12,967 nt of DNA from Gammaproteobacteria bacterium (GTDB taxonomy: Bacteria > Pseudomonadota > Gammaproteobacteria > Thiohalomonadales > Thiohalomonadaceae). The position numbers and the translations under genes were made by a program. The notes beneath the pieces were generated by a model. That model was given only the letters and a program-made list of their open reading frames with translations. It was not told the DNA's origin and ran no database searches. Where the stretch lies: the NCBI GenBank assembly GCA_015232955.1, contig JADFYS010000028.1:1-12967 (forward strand), in the 5' to 3' direction. Below are positions 6,467 to 12,963 of this stretch, piece by piece (the first letter of the stretch is position 1; every line of letters begins with the position of its first letter).

Positions 6467-7414
6467 GTGTCGTATGATCCCCACGCACCGGCCAGTGATC
6501 GTCTGCGTCGCAGTCAGGACCGCTTACGAGAGCTCTATCACGACGAGGTGAACCCCCGCTTTCGGGTGCCGTATATGCCGGGGTTGAAGATTGTGATCGT
6601 CATCAGTCTCCTCACCCTCGTCTTTTTCAGTGCGACGATGCTCTTTAAGTTTAACTATTTTATCGGTCTGCAAGAGGAGGTGTTCGCCAAGCGAGGTCAC
6701 CTTGAAGGGGCGTATCAGCGACGGATCAACCTCTTTGAGAACCTGCTCAAACTCACCCTTAACCACGCCGCACTGGAGCACGAAGTCTTTGCCCATGTCT
6801 CCGATGTCAGAAAAGAGATTATCAAAAAGCTCAATCTTCCTCCAGAGATGCAAAGGGAGCTGGAACGGACCATGACCGATAACCCTAACCCCGATTTTGG
6901 TGATGTTAGCAAGATTATCGAACAGCTGGGGAGCGGGAGTCTCGAGACCTCCATGGGGCGGTTGCTCGGTATTGTCGAACAGTACCCCAACATCAAGTCA
7001 TCCGAGACCTACTTAAAATTGATTGAGTCGTTGATTGAGATCGAAGATCGTATCGCCGAGCGGCGGATGACCTATCAGGAGACGATCCGTATCTTCAATC
7101 AGGAGATCTCCCGTTTTCCGTGGTATATGCTCGCTCAGGTGACCGGATTTGCCCGTTTCGACTACTTTGAGTCGGAAAAAGAGGGTCACTACCGTCCCCG
7201 TATTAGTGCCGATATCTTTGAAGAGCTGTTGCCTCTGACCGGAAACTACAATAAAAATCTGGGAAAAGTGCTGCCGCAAACCGGGCCGATCCTCCCCCAT
7301 AAGCGGGAGTCTGCCGTCTCTAATTCAGCGCGGCCAGAGTTAGGTCAACTCAGCCCCAGCCCCAAGGCGCCTGATGTAGAGACCAACCCGGATTCTGGAG
7401 AGCAGGACGAATGA
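6467..7414 (+). CDS. mamQ: MamQ, LemA-family magnetosome membrane protein
   Basis: The 315-residue product has an Arg-rich N-terminus, one membrane helix (~41-61) and a LemA-type helical domain whose start is diagnostic (IGLQEEVFAKRGHLEGAYQR, residues 66-85, then RINLFENLLKL). The helical domain runs to ~245 and ends near RFPWYMLAQVTGFARFDYFE. A polar Pro/Ser-rich tail (~270-315) follows. MamQ is required, with MamB, MamI and MamL, for vesicle formation; its biochemical role is not known. The GTG at 6467 is chosen because AGGAGA lies at 6450-6455 and no in-frame ATG occurs before the conserved region. It sits 35 bp after the protease gene and overlaps mamR by 4 bp (ATGA). mamP and mamA, which often lie just before mamQ, are absent. 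Confidence 0.92.
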   Translation: MSYDPHAPASDRLRRSQDRLRELYHDEVNPRFRVPYMPGLKIVIVISLLTLVFFSATMLFKFNYFIGLQEEVFAKRGHLEGAYQRRINLFENLLKLTLNHAALEHEVFAHVSDVRKEIIKKLNLPPEMQRELERTMTDNPNPDFGDVSKIIEQLGSGSLETSMGRLLGIVEQYPNIKSSETYLKLIESLIEIEDRIAERRMTYQETIRIFNQEISRFPWYMLAQVTGFARFDYFESEKEGHYRPRISADIFEELLPLTGNYNKNLGKVLPQTGPILPHKRESAVSNSARPELGQLSPSPKAPDVETNPDSGEQDE

Positions 7415-7671
7415 TCTGGACCTATTTCACCCGCATTGCGGCGCTGCTCCATCTCGCGGTGGCCGCAAAAAACTTCAAAAACATGCAACGACGGGAACTG
7501 GTCGAAATCAATCCCAATCGGATTTACAATAGCTATGAAGCGGCCACCCTTCTCGGGATTGATCGTTCACAGTTGCTCTGCCTGATTCGGGATGGCAAAA
7601 TCGGAGCCAGACTGATTCATGACAACTACCGGATCACCGGACTCAGCCTTATGGAATATCTAAAATCATGA
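7411..7671 (+). CDS. mamR: MamR, small excisionase/MerR-like helix-turn-helix protein
   Basis: The 86-residue product has a hydrophobic N-terminal stretch (~1-19) and a compact domain (~36-84) reading NRIYNSYEAATLLGIDRSQL followed by L.LIRDGKIGARLI, the pattern of excisionase/MerR-type winged helix domains (tyrosine/Ala-Ala-LLG entry, then RDGKI). MamR affects magnetite crystal size and number in Magnetospirillum; whether it binds DNA is not settled. The hydrophobic N-terminus could hold it at a membrane. Start and stop overlap neighbours by 4 bp each side (ATGA with mamQ and with mamB), showing translational coupling. Length and position between mamQ and mamB support the call. Confidence 0.85.
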   Translation: MIWTYFTRIAALLHLAVAAKNFKNMQRRELVEINPNRIYNSYEAATLLGIDRSQLLCLIRDGKIGARLIHDNYRITGLSLMEYLKS

Positions 7672-8600
7672 AATTTGAACACTGTCGCAGTTGCCGGGAT
7701 GAGGTCGTCTGGTGGGCCTTCTTTGTCAATATCGCCCAGATGACCTATAAAGGGTTGTTGGGAACCATGACCGGTAGTGCCGCGCTCATCGCCGACTCGA
7801 TGCACTCCGGGGCCGATGTTGTGGCGAGTTCGGTCACCATGCTCAGCCTTAAAATTTCGGCAAAGCCGGCCGACAGCAAACACCCCTATGGCTACGGCAA
7901 TATCCAGTTTATCTCATCCGCCATTGTCGGCCTGATCCTGATTATGGGGGCGCTCTACCTCATCTATGAATCGGTGCTCTCTATCGTGAATGGGGATATC
8001 TCTGCCCCCAATGTCGCTGCGGTGCTCGGGGCCGGTCTCTCCGCCCTCACCAATGAGCTGATGTACCGCTACCAGAGCTGTGTCGGTAAAGAGAATAACA
8101 GCCCCGCCATCCTCGCCAACGCCTGGGACAACCGCTCGGATGCCCTGAGTTCGGTTGCAGTACTGGTCGGTATTGTCATTGCGGTACTCGGCTTTCCCAT
8201 TGCCGACAATCTGGCAGCGATCGCCGTCGGTTTTCTCGTAATTCGGATCGGAGTCGAACTGAACAGCGACGCCATCACCGGGTTGATGGACAGTTCAATC
8301 GAGATCGATGATCTCAAAGCGGTCTATGACATCGTCAATGAGATTGAAGGGATTGAGGGTATCGCCTACCTCCGCGGTCGTAATGTCGGCGAGGAGTTGC
8401 ACATCGAGATCAATGTTAAGGTCAATCGCCACTTGTCAGTGAGAGAGGGGGATCGCATCGTCGAGTGGATTGAAGAGAAGGTGCGTTATGACCTGAGCCA
8501 TGTCAAAGAGATTCGGGTGCTGTTGACCCCGGTCGAGGTGGTGGGAAAGCGGCAGAACCGCAGCGGGATTGATACCATCCCTGTGGTCAGCGGGGTCTAG
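7668..8600 (+). CDS. mamB: MamB, cation diffusion facilitator and magnetosome vesicle founder
   Basis: The 310-residue CDF protein matches MamB strongly: MKFEHCRSCRDEVVWWAF, GSAALIADSMHSGADVVASS, HPYGYGNIQFISS, NELMYRYQSCVG, NNSPAILANAWDNRSDALSS and GLMDSS. Metal-site candidates are His46 and Asp50 in helix 2 and Asp154 and Asp158 in helix 5. The CRSC pair (Cys6, Cys9) is typical of MamB. MamB is essential for vesicle formation as well as iron transport, and forms a heterodimer with MamM, which is encoded in the same operon. The C-terminal cytoplasmic domain (~212-290) has the CDF fold pattern, with a polar tail after it. The ATG overlaps the mamR stop (ATGA), and mamS starts 2 bp after its TAG. 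Confidence 0.95.
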   Translation: MKFEHCRSCRDEVVWWAFFVNIAQMTYKGLLGTMTGSAALIADSMHSGADVVASSVTMLSLKISAKPADSKHPYGYGNIQFISSAIVGLILIMGALYLIYESVLSIVNGDISAPNVAAVLGAGLSALTNELMYRYQSCVGKENNSPAILANAWDNRSDALSSVAVLVGIVIAVLGFPIADNLAAIAVGFLVIRIGVELNSDAITGLMDSSIEIDDLKAVYDIVNEIEGIEGIAYLRGRNVGEELHIEINVKVNRHLSVREGDRIVEWIEEKVRYDLSHVKEIRVLLTPVEVVGKRQNRSGIDTIPVVSGV

Positions 8601-8602
8601 AG

Positions 8603-9160
8603 ATGAACAAGATAGAGCCGGAAGGGATGATTCTGCTGCTTGGGGTGTTTGGGTTTATCGTTCTCACCCTTGCCGCCTTGATTCCGGACGACCTTGAGAG
8701 CGGAGAGTACAGCTTTCGCGCATCTCAGGGGGGTGGGGCGGTCAATGCGCTACCTCAATCCGGGATTGCGCCTGTCGGGGGGGTGCAGACTGCAGAGCCT
8801 ATGGCGCAGAATGTGGTGATGCAGCCACTGCAGTCGCGCCGTGTCTACGCCTATTCGGGGACGATACAGAAGGTGCTAAACCGGGACCCCAACGGCTGGG
8901 GGCAGATCCATGTTTTTGTGGGCGATATGACTGTACCGCCGCAGGAGATCTCGCTCTCACCGCAGTGGTATCTCCAGTTTCAGGGCTGTACGCCGGTGGT
9001 GGGACAACATGTGGAGGGTCAGGCATTTCTCTTCTCACAGCCAGGAGCGGCCCACGCCAGTAATGATCTCCTCTATGCCAAAAATGTGATCCTGAATGGA
9101 GTCCGTTGCCGTCTGCGCACCGATAATGGACTCGCCCTCTGGTCGGATCAACTCAAGTAG
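8603..9160 (+). CDS. mamS: MamS, membrane-anchored magnetosome protein controlling crystal size
   Basis: The 185-residue product has an N-terminal membrane helix (~9-27), a flexible Gly/Pro/Gln-rich stretch (~40-78) and a C-terminal domain (~79-183) with alternating beta-like segments (YAYSGTIQKVL, WGQIHVFVGDM, VVGQHVEGQAFLF, AKNVILNGVRC). Cys129 and Cys169 are the only cysteines and could pair. No CXXCH haem motif is present. The assignment rests on position directly after mamB and before mamT, length and the single-helix layout; the family is poorly conserved. Loss of MamS in Magnetospirillum gives small, misshapen crystals. The ATG lies 2 bp after the mamB stop. Confidence 0.78.
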   Translation: MNKIEPEGMILLLGVFGFIVLTLAALIPDDLESGEYSFRASQGGGAVNALPQSGIAPVGGVQTAEPMAQNVVMQPLQSRRVYAYSGTIQKVLNRDPNGWGQIHVFVGDMTVPPQEISLSPQWYLQFQGCTPVVGQHVEGQAFLFSQPGAAHASNDLLYAKNVILNGVRCRLRTDNGLALWSDQLK

Positions 9161-9233
9161 TGTTGCTGGAGCCCCTTTTGCTTAACACAGTTCGCACTCA
9201 AGAGAGAACTGCAGCAGGATACGCACTCTAGTT

Positions 9234-9782
9234 GTGGCTGAGTGGCAGCAGTATGGTGCTCCGGGGCCTCGCTTTACCCCACGCCTCTCACCTGTCAGAC
9301 AGCGGGTGCTGATTGGCTTGCTCCTCGTCGCCGCGATCTCTGTTCTTATCTTCTGGGTTCATGTCTATCAGGAGCGGCCGGATCATGTCCTCCATAACGC
9401 CCTCTTGGGTCGGCTGCCGAAACCGACCGAGCCGGAGCTGACGCAATCGCTGCAAGAACTGATTACGCCAGAGCAGGAGTATCAAGAGATGGTGATCGCC
9501 CACATTCCAGAGATCACCCTCGGCACTACCATGCCACACCCTTTTGTCGGACCGTGTATCAACTGTCATCTGATCAAAGAGGGGGCGAAGGCGGGGAGCC
9601 AGTACAAGACCCCTTATGGTGCGGCTCTCGAGCAGTTTAGTAAGTATGTCTTTAAACCGGGTCCGAATATCACCCCCACATCCGAGCGCCCCCACCCCCC
9701 TGCCGGTCGCTGTATCAAGTGCCACGATCTGGTGGTATTGGTGCCGGTAGAACCCACCTTTTTTAAGTGGGAGACCAAGTAG
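9234..9782 (+). CDS. mamT: MamT, magnetochrome (dihaem c-type cytochrome)
   Basis: The 182-residue product has an N-terminal membrane helix (~26-43) and two CXXCH c-haem sites, CINCH at 108-112 and CIKCH at 160-164. Each follows the magnetochrome pattern with a preceding Pro-His-Pro and Gly (TMPHPFVGPC and ERPHPPAGRC). Magnetochrome domains occur only in magnetosome proteins (MamE, MamP, MamT, MamX) and are thought to balance ferrous and ferric iron during magnetite growth. The GTG at 9234 is the only start that keeps the full membrane helix; the Shine-Dalgarno match (AGGA, ~14 nt upstream) is poor. It follows mamS after 73 bp. It is the only gene in this window with haem motifs, so it would be the local electron-transfer component. 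It ends the mam operon. Confidence 0.92.
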   Translation: MAEWQQYGAPGPRFTPRLSPVRQRVLIGLLLVAAISVLIFWVHVYQERPDHVLHNALLGRLPKPTEPELTQSLQELITPEQEYQEMVIAHIPEITLGTTMPHPFVGPCINCHLIKEGAKAGSQYKTPYGAALEQFSKYVFKPGPNITPTSERPHPPAGRCIKCHDLVVLVPVEPTFFKWETK

Positions 9783-9865
9783 CGTACGCCCGGATGAATC
9801 CCTGAACCTGACTGCAGATAAAATATCGTAACTTCTTTACCGCATGATTTCTATAGGTAAAATTA

Positions 9866-9915
9866 CCTCTCCCTCTCCCTCTCCCTCTCCCTCTCCCTCT
9901 CCCTCTCCCTCTCCC
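9866..9915. repeat. (CCCTCT)n hexanucleotide tract, ~8.3 copies, homopyrimidine with G-quadruplex potential on the minus strand
   Basis: A perfect 50-bp run of CCCTCT units without a single purine on the plus strand. The minus strand reads GGGAGA repeats, that is at least seven GGG runs spaced by AGA, which fits a G-quadruplex. The tract starts 83 bp after mamT and ends 70 bp before the -35 of the feoA promoter candidate. The rest of the 294-bp gap before feoA holds the promoter and Fur sites and nothing else I can identify. Confidence 0.9.
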
Positions 9916-9984
9916 GTCATCTTCCTCCCTCTGTCTGTGGTGGCGTATCGTGCAAAAAACGCTCTCATTTGCGACAACATTTGA

Positions 9985-10013
9985 TTGACAACGATTCTCA
10001 TCAGGTGCATTAT
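9985..10013 (+). promoter_or_regulatory. Sigma70-like promoter for feoA
   Basis: A perfect -35 TTGACA (9985-9990) is followed after 17 bp by CATTAT (10008-10013), matching the -10 consensus at 4/6. Transcription would start around 10020, 57 bp before the feoA ATG. Two Fur-like sites overlap it. Confidence 0.6.
9987..10005 (+). promoter_or_regulatory. Fur-box-like operator 1
   Basis: Compared with the 19-bp Fur consensus form GATAATGATTCTCATTATC, this site matches at 14 of 19 positions, with the core GATTCTCAT intact. It overlaps the -35 and spacer of the feoA promoter, so iron-loaded Fur would block RNA polymerase. Confidence 0.6.
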
Positions 10014-10014
10014 C

Positions 10015-10033
10015 GATAACGGTTCTCATGAGC
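10015..10033 (+). promoter_or_regulatory. Fur-box-like operator 2
   Basis: This site matches the same 19-bp Fur consensus at 15 of 19 positions (GATAACGGTTCTCAT at its left). It begins 28 bp after the start of the first site and covers the predicted transcription start. Confidence 0.6.
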
Positions 10034-10076
10034 CTTGGCAACTACCAACAATCTAAACAAGAGGAGAGTTATCAGA

Positions 10077-10301
10077 ATGAGCGCAGCACTATCTTCACTG
10101 ACCCAGGGCACCACCGGTCAAATTGTCGGGGTCACCTGTCAGGGGGAGTTAAAACAGCGTCTTGCCTCGTTAGGCTTTATGCAGGGAGCAAAAGTGACCG
10201 TCGGTCATAGCACAATTATGAATGGCCCTCGTACCTATACCATTCGTGGTTCGCAGGTGAGTCTGCGCGGGAAAGAGGCCGCTTCAATTATGGTTGAGTA
10301 G
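10077..10301 (+). CDS. feoA: FeoA, ferrous iron uptake accessory protein
   Basis: The 74-residue product has the SH3-like FeoA pattern: LTQGTTGQIVGV, GELKQRLASLGFMQGAKVTV, GPRTYTIRGSQVSLRGKEAASIMV. FeoA is a small cytoplasmic partner of FeoB needed for Fe(II) uptake. The ATG at 10077 is chosen because GAGGAG (10061-10066) lies 10 nt upstream and the family begins close to this point; a longer frame from a TTG at 10035 would start within 2 bp of the second Fur site and lacks a ribosome binding site. A hairpin with T-run separates it from feoB. Fur-like sites upstream suggest it is repressed when iron is plentiful. Confidence 0.92.
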   Translation: MSAALSSLTQGTTGQIVGVTCQGELKQRLASLGFMQGAKVTVGHSTIMNGPRTYTIRGSQVSLRGKEAASIMVE

Positions 10302-10346
10302 CCAGTTCGCGGCTACGCTACAACCTATCGAATCGTTACCCTCTTC

Positions 10347-10393
10347 CCCTCCTGTACGCCGCAGTTGGTCGCTGCTACCGGAGGGTTTTTTTT
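10347..10393 (+). terminator. Terminator or attenuator between feoA and feoB
   Basis: CCCTCCTGTA (10347-10356) pairs with TACCGGAGGG (10376-10385) with one mismatch; an inner GCAG/CTGC stem (10361-10364 with 10372-10375) caps it. Eight T residues follow directly (10386-10393). It lies 46 bp after feoA and 54 bp before feoB, so it could reduce feoB transcription relative to feoA. Confidence 0.75.
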
Positions 10394-10446
10394 GTCTGAA
10401 TTCAACTAGCCAATAGTGGCCAAAATCGTGGAGTAGTCAGAGCGTA

Positions 10447-12603
10447 ATGGAACCGCAAAAGAAGATACGGGTCGCCTTGGTCGGCAACCCCAACACCGGT
10501 CGCACCACCCTCTTAAATAAGTTGACAAAAGGGAAGCAGTCCACCGGTAACTATCCCCGGGTTACCGTCTCGGTTCAGAGTCGTGAGATTGAGTATCAGG
10601 GGATGGCGATTGAGTTTGTCGATCTTCCCGGGATCTACTCGCTCAGCTCGCGCACCGATGAGGAGCTATTGAGTCGGGAGTATATTCACAATCAGCAGCC
10701 CGACATGATTGTGAATGTGCTCGATATGGGCAATCTTGAGCGCAATCTGCTGCTCACCTCACAGCTCATCGAGATGGGGGTGCCGCGAATCTTCGCCTTT
10801 AATATGAAAGATGAGGCCAAGGCGAAAGGGGTGGAGATCGATGTCGAAAAATTTGAAGAGATCCTGGGGGCTCCTGTGGTCGCCACCAACGCCAGAAATG
10901 GTGAGGGGGTGATTGAACTTCTCAATGAGATTGTCGCCTGTGCCCGCCGTGACTGTCAGCGTAATCCGATTGTCATCCCCTATGACGATCATCTCGAACA
11001 GTCTATCGAGCGTACCGCAGAGCATATCGAGATGTTGCACCACCACGATATCTCCAGCGAACAGTCGCGCTGGCTGGCGATAAAGCTGCTGGAGGGGGAT
11101 GAGACCGTCCTCCGACAGGAGCGGGATCATCAACCTTTGATGGTTGCGGTCAATCATGAGCGGGAAGTGCTGGAGAAGAAGCATGGTGAGACCGCCGACA
11201 TGATGCTCGACAGTGGTCGTTACGCCTTTGTCTTTGGCTTGTTAGAGGGGGCGAGCCGCCTCGATGTCGATGTGGCGATTAACCGTATTGACACCACCCG
11301 TGTTCTCGATGCCCTTCTTCTCCACCGCTGGCTCGGACTGCCGATATTTCTTCTTATTATGTGGGTGATGTTCGAGACCACCTTCACTATCGGGGCTTAT
11401 CCCATGGACTGGATCGATGCGGGGGTGATGTTTCTCTCCGCGACCCTCGATAACGCCATGAGTCCGAGTCTGTTTAAAGATCTACTCATTAACGGGATTA
11501 TCGCCGGGGTGGGGGGGACGATCATCTTCCTTCCCAACATTGTGATTCTCTTCTTCTTTATCGCCCTCTTTAATGATACCGGTTATATGACCCGGGGGGC
11601 GGTGCTGGTGGATCGCATCATGCACACCTTTGGTCTCCACGGTAAGGCGTTTATCCCGATGGTGACCGGTTTTGGTTGTAATGTACCGGCGATTATGGCG
11701 ACAAGGACTATCGATAACCCCAAGGATCGGTTGGTGGCGATTCTGGTCAATCCGTTTATCAGCTGCTCCGCCCGTCTGCCGGTCTTTATCCTCTTTACCG
11801 GCGCCTTTTTTGGTGAGCACGCCGGGACAGCCCTTTTTGGGGTCTATATGGTGAGTATCCTCATCGCCTTGGTGACCGCACTTATCCTGAGCAAAACCGT
11901 AATTCGAGGTGCCAACACCTCCCCGTTTATTATGGAGCTGGCCCCCTATCGCTATCCGACCTGGGTCTCGATGACCAGCCATATGTGGAATAACGCCTCA
12001 GAGTTTCTGAAAAAGGTGGGGGGGGTGATCGTTGCCGGTTCGATTATCATCTGGTTCCTGCAGTCATTTCCGCAGCAGGTGCCCCTGAGTCGTGACTTTG
12101 ATACAGAGATCGCCATGATCCAAACCAGTCAAGCAACGGAGGCGGAGCAGGAGGAGGCGATCACCAAACTCGAGCATCTGCGTCAGTTGGAGACGCAGCA
12201 GAAGCGGTATCTGGGACAGATCGGGGCGGTGATTCAACCTATCTTTGCGCCGATGAACTTCGATGTCAACGCCTCCATTGCCCTCATTACCGGACTGGTG
12301 GCGAAAGAGGTTGTGGTCGCCACCTTCGGTGTCCTCTACTCCCACGGTGAGGAGGTGGATGAAGAGAGCGGAGGTCTACGGGAGTCGATCACCTCGTCGA
12401 TGAGTATGGTGACTGCCATCGCCTTTATGTTTTTCACCTTAATCTATGTCCCGTGTATCGCAACCATTGGTGTTCTCTATCGGGAGACCAAATCGTTAAA
12501 CTGGACCGCATTTTCTATTGTCCTGTCGTTTTCACTGGCCTACTTTCTCGCCGCTTCGGTCTCATTCATTGGCGGCTTAATCACCGGCGGAGGTGTAATA
12601 TGA
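10447..12603 (+). CDS. feoB: FeoB, ferrous iron transporter with variant G1 motif
   Basis: The 718-residue product has an N-terminal G domain, a helical spacer (~175-285) and a multi-helix membrane domain with the Gate motifs GFGCNVPAIMATRT (Cys411) and FISCSARLPV (Cys440). G3 is DLPGIYSL (59-66), G4 is NMKD (119-122) and G5 is near TNAR (147-150). G1, however, reads GNPNTGRTT (13-21): the P-loop Lys is Arg19. G2 reads NYPRVTV (35-41), with Arg38 where Gly is usual. FeoB imports Fe(II) across the inner membrane under control of its nucleotide-binding domain; the permease part looks complete, while nucleotide binding may be altered. A second set of family-typical helices follows a hydrophilic loop (~565-598). 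No strong ribosome binding site is visible (GGAG ~13 nt upstream). Its stop overlaps the next start (ATGA). In magnetotactic bacteria feoB supplies iron for magnetite. Confidence 0.95.
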   Translation: MEPQKKIRVALVGNPNTGRTTLLNKLTKGKQSTGNYPRVTVSVQSREIEYQGMAIEFVDLPGIYSLSSRTDEELLSREYIHNQQPDMIVNVLDMGNLERNLLLTSQLIEMGVPRIFAFNMKDEAKAKGVEIDVEKFEEILGAPVVATNARNGEGVIELLNEIVACARRDCQRNPIVIPYDDHLEQSIERTAEHIEMLHHHDISSEQSRWLAIKLLEGDETVLRQERDHQPLMVAVNHEREVLEKKHGETADMMLDSGRYAFVFGLLEGASRLDVDVAINRIDTTRVLDALLLHRWLGLPIFLLIMWVMFETTFTIGAYPMDWIDAGVMFLSATLDNAMSPSLFKDLLINGIIAGVGGTIIFLPNIVILFFFIALFNDTGYMTRGAVLVDRIMHTFGLHGKAFIPMVTGFGCNVPAIMATRTIDNPKDRLVAILVNPFISCSARLPVFILFTGAFFGEHAGTALFGVYMVSILIALVTALILSKTVIRGANTSPFIMELAPYRYPTWVSMTSHMWNNASEFLKKVGGVIVAGSIIIWFLQSFPQQVPLSRDFDTEIAMIQTSQATEAEQEEAITKLEHLRQLETQQKRYLGQIGAVIQPIFAPMNFDVNASIALITGLVAKEVVVATFGVLYSHGEEVDEESGGLRESITSSMSMVTAIAFMFFTLIYVPCIATIGVLYRETKSLNWTAFSIVLSFSLAYFLAASVSFIGGLITGGGVI

Positions 12604-12824
12604 ACGAAACGCTCACCTTTTGGGATCATGTAACGCTGGCGCTGGCGCTGGTGGGGGTGATCGCCTATATCATCTTTCGCATCTGGCGAACCTTTACGGT
12701 CAAGCCGGGGAGTAACTGCGGCTGTGGTGGTGACTGCCGTGGTGGCAGTCAGCCCTCTGTGCCGGGGGAGCAGCGGGTCTCTCTCGATCAACTGACGCGG
12801 AAGGGGGGTAAGGGAGCGCTCTAA
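12600..12824 (+). CDS. Small Cys-rich FeoB-associated membrane protein
   Basis: The 74-residue product has one membrane helix (~10-27), a short basic segment (FRIWRTFTVK) and a Cys/Gly motif NCGCGGDCRGG (Cys40, Cys42, Cys46), followed by a polar tail. This matches the plan of the FeoB-associated Cys-rich membrane proteins often encoded just after feoB; the role is unknown, possibly metal or redox sensing for FeoB. The ATG at 12600 overlaps the feoB stop as ATGA, which fixes the start. A longer frame from 12453 lies inside feoB and is not needed. Confidence 0.75.
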   Translation: MNETLTFWDHVTLALALVGVIAYIIFRIWRTFTVKPGSNCGCGGDCRGGSQPSVPGEQRVSLDQLTRKGGKGAL

Positions 12825-12865
12825 ACGGCGCAACCTCCAGTGTCTCCCTTAGCCACCGTAACCGG

Positions 12866-12885
12866 ACTCCCGCTTTCGCGGGAGT
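12866..12885. repeat. REP-like palindrome downstream of the feo operon
   Basis: ACTCCCGC (12866-12873) and GCGGGAGT (12878-12885) form a perfect 8-bp stem with a TTTC loop, 41 bp after the last gene. There is no T-run, so it is more like a REP-type intergenic repeat than an intrinsic terminator, although it could still protect the mRNA 3' end. Confidence 0.65.
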
Positions 12886-12943
12886 GACTGAATTCTCCGC
12901 TATCCGCTTGGCGGGACGCTGTAAACCATCCATGGGGGCTTGA

Positions 12944-12963
12944 CGATGGCATCCATGCCATCG
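12944..12963. repeat. Second palindromic repeat at the right edge
   Basis: CGATGGCAT and ATGCCATCG form a perfect 9-bp inverted repeat with 2 bp between. Together with the preceding GCTGTAAACCATCCATGG and GGGCTTGACGATGG this looks like a family of intergenic repeats I recall from many gammaproteobacterial genomes. It may continue beyond the window. Confidence 0.55.

Noticed and set aside
9836..9867. TTTACC/GGTAAA inverted repeat as the terminator of the mam operon
   Set aside because: The arms are only 6 bp with a 14-bp loop and no T-run follows, so it cannot be supported as an intrinsic terminator.
9750..9915. CRISPR-like array suggested by the regular tract
   Set aside because: The unit is 6 bp with no spacers; it is a simple tandem repeat.
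9763..10041. Minus-strand frame with a Gly-Arg repeat
   Set aside because: The repeat is the translation of the intergenic (CCCTCT)n tract, and the frame covers the feoA promoter and Fur sites.
10035..10301. Longer feoA starting at TTG 10035
   Set aside because: It would begin almost at the second Fur-like site without a ribosome binding site, while ATG 10077 has GAGGAG at good spacing and matches the usual FeoA start.
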